DNA of 64,000 bases from Lepus europaeus (lineage: Eukaryota; Chordata; Mammalia; Lagomorpha; Leporidae): NCBI RefSeq assembly GCF_033115175.1, contig NC_084827.1, positions 144,329,701-144,393,700 on the forward strand, written 5' to 3'. The notes below the pieces were generated by a model. The model was given only the letters and a program-made list of their open reading frames with translations. It made no database searches and was not told where the DNA came from. A program made the position numbers and the translations under genes. Below are positions 25,801 to 37,800 of this stretch, piece by piece. Every line of letters begins with the position of its first letter. The stretch's first letter is position 1.

Positions 25801-28800
25801 CCTTTCAGTCCTCCTGGAGAACACCTGCTCCCCACTCCACTCTTTGCAGAGGTTGTTTTGGAAATCAAATGCATTAATATTTAGCAGAATGAACACGATA
25901 AGCACAATGCCTGAACTGTGGCAGACAATCAAACACTGCAGCTATCAATCATCAGAGGGACTGCGAAGCTGTGTTTCACAAGCCGGAACTCTGTTATCAA
26001 AAGGCGTGCATGGTGGGCGTTATCCTAGTGGTTAAGACGTTCCCATTCCGCATCAGAGTGCCTGCTGGAGTCCCAGCTTGGCCTCCTGACTCCAGATTCC
26101 TGCTCATGCAGGCAGCAGTGGTGCCTCAGGTTGTTAGGTTCCTGTCCTGGGTGCCAGTTCGAGTCCCCGCTGCTCCACTTCCAATCCAGCTCCCTACAAA
26201 TGCGCCTGGGAAAGCAGCGGCGGATGGCCCAAGTCCTTGAACTTCTGTACCCATATGGGAGACCCAGTAGAGGCTCGTGGCTCCTGGCTTCAGATCACCT
26301 CAGCTCCGGCTGTTGTGGCCATTTAGGGAGTGAACCAGTAGACAGAAGACCTCTCTCTCTGTCTCTACCTCTCTCTGTAACTCTGTCTTTCAAATAAATA
26401 AAATAAGTCTTTTAAAAAAATTATGGTTTATCAGAGGCTGGAGAGGGAGGGATTGGGAAAGATTGATTGACAGGTACTAGGTTATACTTAGCTAGGAGTT
26501 ATAAATTCTAGGGCTCTATTGCACAGTAGGATAAAGATGGATAATGTTAAATCTATTGTATATTTCTTATTAAAAAAACCTAGAAGATAAGATTTTTTAA
26601 TGTTTTATCTATAAAGAAATGATAAATACTTAAAGTATATTTATCCTGATTGGAAATGACACAATGTGTACATATTACAAAATATCACATAGCCTCCTCA
26701 TTATGGGTGCAATTTTATATGTCTGTTACAATGTGGTAAGTACAAAATTAAAAACATATATAATTTGATAAACCGTGTAACTTTTCTAAGATTCTGTCTT
26801 CTTATCTTTAAATGGGATTATGATTACAATGTTTAAATTATTCTACACTGAGCATATACTGAGCGCTCAGCAGAACCTATGCTATAACTTATAACTGTTC
26901 ACCATGTCTTAGTCTGCTTTGTGCTGCTGTGACAGAATATCACTGACTGGTTAACTTAAAATGAACAGAAATGTATTGGCTCACAGTTCTGGAGGTTAGG
27001 ACATTCGTGGTCAAGGTCTGCACCTGGTGGGGGCCTTGTTGCGGTGTCATAACAAGGCAGGAGGAGTCACACTGGCAGAAGGGAAACAGAGTGTGTGGAG
27101 ACAAAAGGGCACTGAACCAGGTCTTTATAAAGAACCCACTCCCAACAAAACAAACTCACTCCTTTCATAATGGCATCTTGAGGCTGGAGCCCTTATGACC
27201 AAAACACCTCTTAAAGGTCCCATCTTACAGTGCCATCACAATGGCAATGAAGTTTCAATGTGAGTTTTGGAGGGAACAAACATTCAAACCACAGCAAGCC
27301 ACTACCACCACCACCATCACCATTACCATCATCATCACCACCACCACTATCACTACCACCACCATCACCATCACCACCATCACCATTACCATCATCATCA
27401 CCACCACCACTATCACTACCACCACCATCACCATCACCACCATCACCATCATCACCATCATTATCACCACCACCACCATCATCACTACCACCATCATCAC
27501 TACCACAACCACCACCATCATTACCATCACCACCACCACCACCACCATCATCATCACCATCACCACCACCACCATCACCATCACCACCATCATCATCACT
27601 ACCACCATTATCTCCACTACCACCACCACCACCATCATCACCATCACCACCACCACCATCACTACCACCACCATCACCACCACCACCACCATCATCACCA
27701 TCACCATCATTACCATCATCACTCTGGATTCTCTAATGTTGCCATCCTTGTTTTCTTCTATAGAGTTCCTCTTGCTGCCAAATGAATGGGGGAAAGAAAT
27801 GTTGCTTGGATCAAGAAGAAAGCAAGGCTGAGAGCAAAGCTAATGTAAGAGTTTTTCTATCTGTTTCCCTCTCCTCTTTTTCCTGCAGCTTTTCCTATCC
27901 CACTGATGTAGTGTGAGAAGCCTGACTAACATGGTTTGGTGCTGATGGAGGGGCCTGGGAAAGTTTGAAAAACAGTTTTTTTTTCCCTCAGTCCTTCTAT
28001 CCATTTCTTCCCGCTGACCCTCAAATGCTACACATCCACGTCTACCTGGTAGGAAAGGGATCCCCTTGGGACTGTGCCTGCTGGAAGTGGTCATTTTCCA
28101 AAAATGTGACCAGCATAGTGACACCAGCTTTGGCAAGAGTGAAAATGGCTTGAATCCCAACTCTGTAGCTGCTGACTCAAGTTTAATTTCTTCCTTGGTA
28201 CTCCTGGGATAATACTTCAAGGAAGCTGTTGGAAAGACTAAATGATTGGCATCAGTGACGTACATTAATCCTAAGTACAGTGACAAGCACACAGCAATTG
28301 CTCATTAAATGCCAATTTTTCTAATAATTGACATTCAGTATTAATCTTTTTTTAATTTTTTTAATTTTTTTTTTTTAATTTTTGACGGGCAGAGTGGATA
28401 GTGAGAGAGAGAGACAGAGAGAAAGGTCTTCCTTTGCCGTTGGTCCACCCTCCAATTGCCACCGTGGACAGCACGCTGTGACCTGCGCACTGCGCTGATC
28501 CGAAGCCAGGAGCCAGGTGCTTCTCCTGGTCCCCCATGGGGTACAGGGCCCAAGCACTTGGGCCATCCTCCACTGCCCTCCCGGGCCACAGCAGAGAGCT
28601 GGCCTGGAAGAGGGGCAACCGGGACAGAATCCAGCTCCCCGACCAGGACTAGAACCCAGTGTGCCGGCGCCGCAAGGTGGAGGATTAGCCTGTTGAGCCA
28701 CGGCGCTGGCCCAGTATTAATCTTAATGTCCATCTTTGCAACAGATGGCTCATAAAGACAATAGAAATTAGATAATATCTGGAAAATTAAAACTTTCTCT

Positions 28801-31800
28801 ATATACACTATTTGATCCAGCAAATCCACTGCCAGGAATCTATCTGAGAGAAATAATTAGAGGTAAGTCAAAGATTTTATGATATACAGAAGTATTTATT
28901 ACAATGTTATTTATAGTAACAAAAAGTCAGAGATAATTAAATTTTCAACAATAGAGGATTACTTAAATACATCAAAGCTTAGCCATGTATAAGGACTTAT
29001 GCTACCTTGGAAAATCCTTTGTGTGGGATGTCTGGGCATCGGGTCTCTCTGGGAGGATGGACTGGAGAAGGGCCCACGTGGGCCCTGGAAGTGGTTTGGA
29101 GACTCTTGGACAGGGAATTCCAAGGTTGTGGGGACCCACAGCCTCTGTCTGGAAGACGAGGTGTAGGCTAAGTGGAAAGTCCCTTGTCCCTGAGGGTTTC
29201 TTTGTCCCTTGGGGAGTGGTATGGTGAGAAGGGGGCCAGAGCAGGAGCCCAGTTACTTTGAGCCTCAGGGCAATCCCAGGAATGGGCTCCTTGAGCTGCA
29301 CCTGATGCTTCTGACATCAAAAGAAGTACAAGTTAGAGTGAACTCCAGGAGGACAGGCCTCTGACTTCTCATTACACACAAAACGGATCATTCCATAAAA
29401 CCTAACAAAGGGCTTGGTCTACATTTCATTCATTCTTCTGCTGTTACATTCCCTACTTCTCCTACCCCCTAAGCATCAACTGATCACCCCTAGTTCCCGT
29501 TAGAACTTCTCATGGGTGAACCCTCCTGGGACTGGAGCATCCACCAGTTGGAGTAGATCTACTCAAAGGCCATTTCTCCCTTTGAGCTGGGACTGCTGCC
29601 GGTAGCACAGCCGGCTCTCACCCTGCTACTTCTGCATTCATCCCCCAGCTCCTTTCCAGCTAAGCCCTTTGGTCTCATTCACTCCTGAGAGTCCAGGTGA
29701 CGGTGCCATAAAGGATCTTCAAAGCCATGGCTCTTCTTTTCTCTGGCCCTCCCCTCACATACCCAGCACAACTCCCCTCTTCCTCTCCACAGGACTCTCT
29801 CGTGACGTCAATGGTTATGTTGACATCATCATCATCTTTTATGTGTTCTCCCCCAGAGCTAACCCTCACGGTTCTCAGAGAGACAGGTTCTGGAGTCAGC
29901 TGAGCCTTCTCCTCTGCACTCCCCTCCCCTGCCCCAGACTTCTTCCTTCAGGCTGAGATGATTATTATTATTATTTTAAGGGAAAGAGTTTATTGGGGGA
30001 AACTCGACAGACTCAAGGGGAGGGGTGAAGAAGAAAAGAGGGAGAAGGAGAGGGTAAGAGAGACAGAGACAGAGGTCAGGAGATAAAGAGGAAGAGAGAG
30101 AGAGAGAGCCATGTGTTCAGGAGCAGGTCCTTTTAAAACTTTGCCCGGGGGGGGGGGGGGAGGGAGGGTGTGGTGGGCAGGGAAGCAGGAGCAAGGAATC
30201 CCATTAGGATGGAGGTGGAGCTTGACACTGGTGTTTGGGCCATGTGGCCACCTGGCTTCAGCAATGGCGGCAGGAGCTAGAGCCTGGGATGGTGTCAGGG
30301 TGTAGATTGCGCCATAGATAAGACCTAGCCATTTTACTAACATCCCCCATTTTGTCTTTTATAAAGCAGGAGTTGTGTGGGATTACATTAGTCCCAAAAA
30401 TCCAGGAGGGGTAGAGGGACAATGATCTGTCTTTAGAGATACTTCCTGCTGACATGGGATGACAAGGTACTCTTTGCTGGCATAGGGCAATGTCTCAAGC
30501 TGCTATCTCCTAGGTGAGGAGCCAAGTATATCCCTGTAGCAGTATTTGGTTGACCTTCTGGTTGCTGAAGGCCTTGGTTTGTTCCATTATCAACTCCTAT
30601 AAACACTTAAACAGACACAGTAGTATACAATATAGGGTGAGAATAGCAACCAATGATCCTAGGAGTGGCATTAACCAGGTAATGAGAGAGGATTTCATAG
30701 AGAAGAGGAAATGGGGCGGGGGGGGGGGTCCTCTGGACCCTTGTGAAGACTGTCTGATGAACATGGTTTAAAGGCAATCCCAGCCAAGACCACTCATCTT
30801 TTGTGGATAGAGGGGTTTGTCCATGGAAAAAAAATTCTGAACAATCATCCAACATTGAGCAGGGGAGAGGACCATCAATATACACAGGTTGGGAGTAGAG
30901 CCATTGATGTTAGAGTAGAGGCTATGATTACAAAGGAATGAGGCCCAAGTGGGCTAGATACAAAGGACAGAGTCATTATTAGAGGACCTAAGAATGGTGC
31001 TGTCTCAGCCAAATAGAAACTGAAAGAAGGGGCTTGATAATAATCTGGTGGGCTTTAAGACCTCGTCAATTATGAGGCCCAGACCTATCTATGTCTTCAC
31101 ATGGGGTACATCATAAGGGAGATGTGAACCTCCTTGGGAAAGACACCCGGTTGACTTCCACTACCTAACTAGCCTGGGAGGAGAGCTGGTGAGGTGAATG
31201 CAGGCTGCAACTCTAACAGGAAATTCACAGTTCTGCCTGCAATGTTGCTGACCCTACTTGGCCTTCCCCTCCACAGCAGTGGTCACTTTGGAAGCTGGGC
31301 CAAGTGCAGGGCTTTTCAGCTTAGAGCCAATAAGATCTGTGGCTCTGACCTGGGCGTCCTTTGACTCCAGGGCAGGTCCATTTCCAGTGATCCAACTCTT
31401 GGCTGGCAGAGCTGCCAGGGCTCTTCCATAGGCTGACCTCTTCTGAAGCCCAGGCTTTCCATATTGAAAGCCACTGCAGTGGACTGCAGGCTGAGATTAG
31501 TGCAACAGATCCCCCTCCTGGGCGCCTACCTGCCAACACCACCCATCTGACCCAACTCATGGCAGAGCTCTCAGAATTGCTCAGGAAGCTTTTCTGAAAT
31601 GCAGTCTTCCTGGATCAGCCAGACCTCGCTCTGCTCTCTGCTGTGGTCCAAGAACAGCTCTGAGCTTCTTCACACCTGTCTCAGGGGACAGGTGCAGCAG
31701 TCTACAGGCCTGGGGCTGAGAACCACTGCAGAACACAGTCCAGTTCATCTTCTTAGAAATGCCAAATACTCCATCGGCCCCCAAATACGGCCTCAAGTCT

Positions 31801-34800
31801 GAAGCCTGCTTTGAAGACTTTGCACAGTCCCAGCTGACCTGCTTCTCACCTTGTCTCCTGCTAGCTTCTCCCCTCGGAGTCAGGAGGGTGTGCTGGACTT
31901 GGTTCTGCGCTCCACAGATGGCCTCTCTGCATCAGGACTGGCTCCATGCCCTGTTCTCCCACCTCCTCCAGGAAACCCCCCATCCATTCACTCCCTGACT
32001 TCCTGGGGAGTTGTCCTGGTACCACTCTTTGACACTTGGTGTCTGCTACCCATCTCTGCAGTTCATCTCCACTGCCACGCCCAGGGCCAGTTTGGTTCTG
32101 CTCGCCCATGCCCAGCCATCTCCAGCCAGGGTGAAGCTGAAGGTCCCGTCCATCTACCCCTGTCCAGGCCTTTCCGACCGGAGAAACCCAACACTTGACT
32201 GCTAGTGATGGTGATGCTCTTCAACCTTTGACTTTGTTTTCGTTGAAAAGACTAAACCATGAGTTTCTTCTCCTAAGGTTTGCACCAAGCTGTATGACAA
32301 GGAAGACTTTCAGCCCTTGGACCCAACACAGGAGCTTATATTTCCACCTGAACTAATGGTATGTTCTGTTTGGTCTCTTCCTCTGGGTTGAGTTCTCTTT
32401 TGATTCTGGCTGTGAGGAAAGGAGCAGTCCCATCAGCCCAATACTATTAGTCCTGCAGGTGTCTTTGTACTATTGTCACCCTCCTCAACCTGTGAGAGGC
32501 TTTTTTTCCTCCAGACTTTGTCCCTGGGCAGATCCACTCTGTCCCTAATCGCTCATCTAATGGAAGCTTTCTTCCTTGGAGTCCAGAACAAGACATCACA
32601 GGATCTATTCTGGGACCCAGGTATCTTTATTCAGATTCTGATTCAAGGCAAATTCAGGATACACACTGTATGCAGGTGAGGGCAGTTCCAAGCTTCCTAT
32701 CTGAGATCATCTACCAGGGCTCAGAGCATTTAACTGCTTCCTTTCCTTTATCTCTTTAAATTACTCCTTTAGGCATTGATTTCACAAACTTCTACTTGGG
32801 AGCAGGGCACTGTGTGTCCCTCGGGATCTCCCAGGCAAATGGAGGAGCTAGACTGGGTGTCAATAACAGCCAACAACAGAGCCTACAGACTTGTGACTCA
32901 GCTTCTAGGCATAGAGCAGAGAGCTAGAGATGGGGTAGGGTGGCTTTCCGAGAGGCTCCTCCAGCGAGCCAAGCTGGAGCTAAAACTTGGATTCTCCATA
33001 GATAATATTGGGAAGTGGGAAAGGGAAAGAAATGGAATATGGAGAAGAACTGCTGGGCAAAGTGACAATCACATGCACTGGCCTGTGCCAGGGTGAGACA
33101 AGCAATGGAGATGACAAGGGCGTGGTGCGCTGGGGGCTTCCTCCTGTTTCCCTCTTCATCCCCTAGAGTGAGGCGGAGGCAGGCAGAGGCCAGATCCGGA
33201 TGAGTTTCACAGACAACACAGAGCCATGAAAGGACTTTCACTGGGAGAGAGTCTTTTTTTTTTTTTTTTTGACAGGCAGAGTGGACAGTGAGAGAGAGAG
33301 AGAGAGAGACGGAGAGAAAGGTCTTCCTTCTCCGTTAGTTCACCCTCCAATGGCCACCGTGTCCAGCGCGCTGCAACCTGCGCACCGCACTGATCCGAAG
33401 GCAGGAGCCAGGTGCTTCTCCTGGTCTCCCATGGGGTGCAGGGCCCAAGCACCTGGGCCATCCTCCACTGCACTCCCGGGCCACAGCAGAGAGCTGGCCT
33501 GGAAGAGGAGCAACCGGGACAGAATCCGGCACCCCAACCGGGACTAGAACCCGGTGTGCCGGTGCCACAAGGCAGAGGATTAGCCTATTGAGCCACGGCG
33601 CCGGGAGAGAATTTTACCGTGTCTACAGTTTTGAAGGCTCCCTCTGACTCCTGTGTGCAGAAGATTGGGAGGAGCCACAGGGGAGTGCAGGGGGGCAGGG
33701 AGTTATCCTGTGGCTCAGGAAAGAGCCAATGGCATCAAAGATCATGGTGTAGGTAGTGGAGATGGAGAGAAGGTGCGGATGGGAGAGACATGTAAGAGAG
33801 ATAATAAGTTGGGTTTTGTGGTAGATTAGATTTAAGTTGAAAAAGGAAGGGGCTGGCATCGTGGTACAGTGGGGTGAGCCGCCCCCTGCGTTATTGGGAT
33901 CCCATACAGGCACTGGTTCGTATCATGGCTGCTCCATTTCCGATCCAGCTCCCTGCTACACACCTGGCAAAGCAGTAGATGTCCTGGGTTTGGATCCCTC
34001 TACCCGCATGGGAGAGCCAGACGGAGTTCTAAGTTCTGGCTTTGGCCTGGCCCAGTCGTGGCCATTGTGGCCAGTTGGGGAGCGAACCAGCAGATGGAAG
34101 ATCTCTGTGTCCCTCCCTCTCTCTAACTCTGTCTTCCAAATCTGTGTCAAGAGTGACCTCTAGGCATGTAGGGGCAGGGAACATCCAACCCCAAATGAGG
34201 CCGGTGAAATCATTTGGTCTGGCCCTGCAGAGGCAACTCAGACAGAACTCAAAATTCAATAAACCCATAGCAGGCTAATTTTTAAGTTGATAATTGTGTA
34301 TGGTCTGTGAATGATGTTACAAATATCCAAATGACCCATGGCAGCAAAAATGTTCCCCACCCCTGGTAGAGTTTGCACAATGAGTTACTGAGTTAGGGAT
34401 ACTGGAGTCAAGCTACCTTACAGGGCACAGATCAAAAATTCAGATTTTCATATCCTAGCCTTTTAACAAACCCAAAGAGAAGTGTCAAGTGGGTAGTTGA
34501 AAGCTCAGAGATGAGGTTAGGGCTGATTGTATAAACTGACAAGTAATTGGGATCAAAACCATGGACACAGTTGAAAACTTAGCTGAGAAGATGACTTGGA
34601 TCTAAGTCCAAGGGAATTCCAGTGGCTAACAAATTAGGTAGAAGAACAAGTAAACCCGAGAGATGGGGTGGCAGAGGTTAGCAAGCGGGCATAACCATCA
34701 GAATCCGGAGGCATCCAGAAGTGAGGGAGGAGAGTGTTTTCAGGGTGGTCAGACACAGGGGATGTGCTGAGAGATCAGGTAGGCCGAGAGGGGAAGGGCA

Positions 34801-37800
34801 CTGCGGCCCCCGGGACTAACCTTTGCAAAAGCAGGGAGGGCTGTATTGAGGAGAAAGTAGGAAGGCAAGAAACGGAGAGAATGACTTACCAGAGTACTTT
34901 GCAGAACCGGCAGAGAGAAAAAATTTACAAGGCAATAGCTCAGGGGAGTCTGGGGATGAGCAGCTTTGCCTTTTGCCTTCTCCATTAGTGGCCGAGTCTT
35001 GCATGTATTTAAATACCGATGGGAAGAATAGAAGTAAAAGGAGATGCTGAATTGTTAAGAGGTGGAAGGAGGGGTCTGGATGGCCAGACCCCTTTCTCTA
35101 TTTCTTTCAGAAACCTTTCACTAAAACAGTCCTTCCAAGTCTGGGGGGAAGCCCCTGGGCATCCCGCACAGCTCTGTCCACCTCGGACAGGGCGATTCCA
35201 GTCACGATGGCTGCTTTCTTCCCAGGCCATGGGCTTGAGTAGCCCCGGGGGAGAAGGGTTGACTGCTGTTTCCCCATTCCCCAACACCATGATTCTCACT
35301 TTTTTGGTTTCAGAGCCACTTACCCTTAAAGCTTATGAAAGACCCTCAAGAGCTTTTGTTTCTGCGGATTATCTCTACCGACATGTGTGGTCTGAAATAA
35401 AGCTAGAAAATGTCTTACACATTTGCTCCCTCACAAGTCACAAGAGAAAGCCCATTGAGCATTAGCACAAATAGCATCTTGTGCATGGGGAATTATTATA
35501 TTTTCCACAAAAAAAATCAGTGAGAAGAGTGACCATTTTTGTAAATCTCTCTCATAGTGGTTTAAATAAAAAGGCAACTGGATTCACGTATCTGCTTCTA
35601 CATTCAGTTGCTGGTGGTTCCACACATCATGCAGGCTTTGTAAAACCCCACCACGTGCTCAGGAGAGAATGAGAAGGAAGAAAATTCCTATCTTTCGTTA
35701 TAAAGCTGTTTTGACCTGGGACCCCTGAGAGGACTTCCGGGGCCCCCAAGAATGCCTGGACTACACTTTGAGAAGTGGGCCTGGTGAGAGGAACACACCA
35801 ATTATTTCATTTATCAGGATTTGAATTCATTCCTGGGGACTCCCACCTTGCTGTCTCGCTTCCCAACAAAACGCATAACTTAAAGCAATGTTGGCAGAAT
35901 CCTTATGATGAAGAATTCTCATTCAGCCAACCTGTCTTTAAGTACTGTTCCATTTCCAACAGCTTCCACCGTGGTTTTTGTTCGATGTGGAATTATTCAG
36001 CATGAAATCATCCACAGAGACAATGGAAATTTCACCGAAAGCTTTGGCCTTTTGATGGTTCCTACTCAGAAAGCAATACTTGTGCATAACATGTTCTTGC
36101 TGGAGCATCATCAAAGTTAATTACCAACAAATTAAACAATTCAATTCCATCTTGAGAAACGGTTCCCTGGCTTATTATTAACCAACAGAAATGGTTTCAA
36201 CTAGGCCTCCTTCAGATGCACGGAGTGATTTCAGTTCCACAGGGCTCAGGGCAAGGAGCCCTTGGGTTCATGGCCTGTTTATGTTAATCACCTGTATCAC
36301 CTTGACCAGGTCACTTCCTCTCTTGGGGCCTCACTGCTTTTTCCTTCTGTAAAACAAGACCAGTGGTTCTCAGTACAGAAGCAATTGGCATTCAAGGGCT
36401 TTTCCGTGTTTTTTGTTGAACATCATTGAATTGCAGTAAATTTAATTAGATCTCATGGAATAAAGGCAATTTTAGATCTAGAAATTATGACTGTACTAGG
36501 TGATATCTGAGCTAAATCAAAACGGGGAGCAAAAGCGTCCATTAAAAAAGAAAAGAGAAAATTAAGACTGCCCAAGCCAGCATGGGCAATGTGCAAATTG
36601 CCCTTGTAAGTATTTATGTCATATTTGTCTTTCCCATCTTATTTTTTTTTAGATTTATTTATTTATTTATTTGAAAGTCAGATGTACACAGAGAGAGGAG
36701 AGGCAGAGAGAGAATGGGGGGGGGGGGGAGTCTTCTATCCGATGATTCACTCCCCAATTGGCCGCAACAGCCGGAGCTGCGCCAATCTGGAGCCAGGAGC
36801 CAGGAGCTTCTTCTGGGTCTCCTATGTGGGTGCAGGGGCCCAAGGACTTGGGCCATCTTCTACTGCTTTCCCAGGCCATAAGCAGAGAGCTGGATCAGAA
36901 GAGGAGCAGCCAGGACTAGAACCGGCACCCAAATGGGATGCCAGCGCTTCAGGCCAGGGCGTTAACCCACTGCACCATGGTGCCAGCCCCATTTCCCACC
37001 TTATTTTAAAATTGTTTTATTTTTGATTGACACAAAAAAATTACTCATTTTATGGGATACCATGTGCTGTTTTGATTCAAGTACACTAGCGTAATGTCCA
37101 CTCAGGGTAGAGAGATCTATCTCCTCAAACACAATTCACCTTGTCACCTGCCACAGCCATTTTTTTAGAGAAAAAATGTCATTCAAGTAACCACTATTCT
37201 AATTTTAGATCAGAGAAAAGACCAACTTTAATCTAGTGCTGTGAAAACCCGCAATGTTGCTTGGGAAGCAGTAAATGGTTTGTGAGAGGAAGGGCCCCAC
37301 TGGCTCTAATAAACCCAGCATTCTTTGTTTCCACTGTATTTCCACTGCTCAACCAAACAGCCAGCCTTACTGCATAATTCAGTGGGATCTGAGGACTGAA
37401 AGACTTCTCATATCATCTACTCAAATCCCTAATTTTCAGATATAACAACCTAGCCTGGAGAGGTGCCAGGGCTTCCCTAAGTCCTCCAGACTACGTGGTG
37501 GATAGGCTGGGATTAGAACCTGGCTCCTCCGCCTCCAGATGTGGTCAGTGAATTTCCATTCTACAAGCTTGCCTGATAATAAATAGCACACAACCCTCTG
37601 TGCAATACAGCTCCCCGTTGGTGTTTTCTTACTATTTGTAACTTAGTCATGATTTCTTCATTTGGAAGTCTGATGTTGTAAATCTCCTCCGTGGGACACA
37701 GGATTCTTGTTTGTTTATAAGACTTCATTAAAATCCACTTAGTTCTTTTCAAGCTATAAGAGATGGAAAACAAATCACACAAAACAGTGGATTTAATTGT

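Noticed and set aside
27241..27831. Open frames of up to 196 codons across the triplet repeat on both strands (His-, Pro-, Val-rich)
   Set aside because: They come from a repeat without stop triplets. The real gene there is exon 7 in another context; no start, splice or homology supports a protein.
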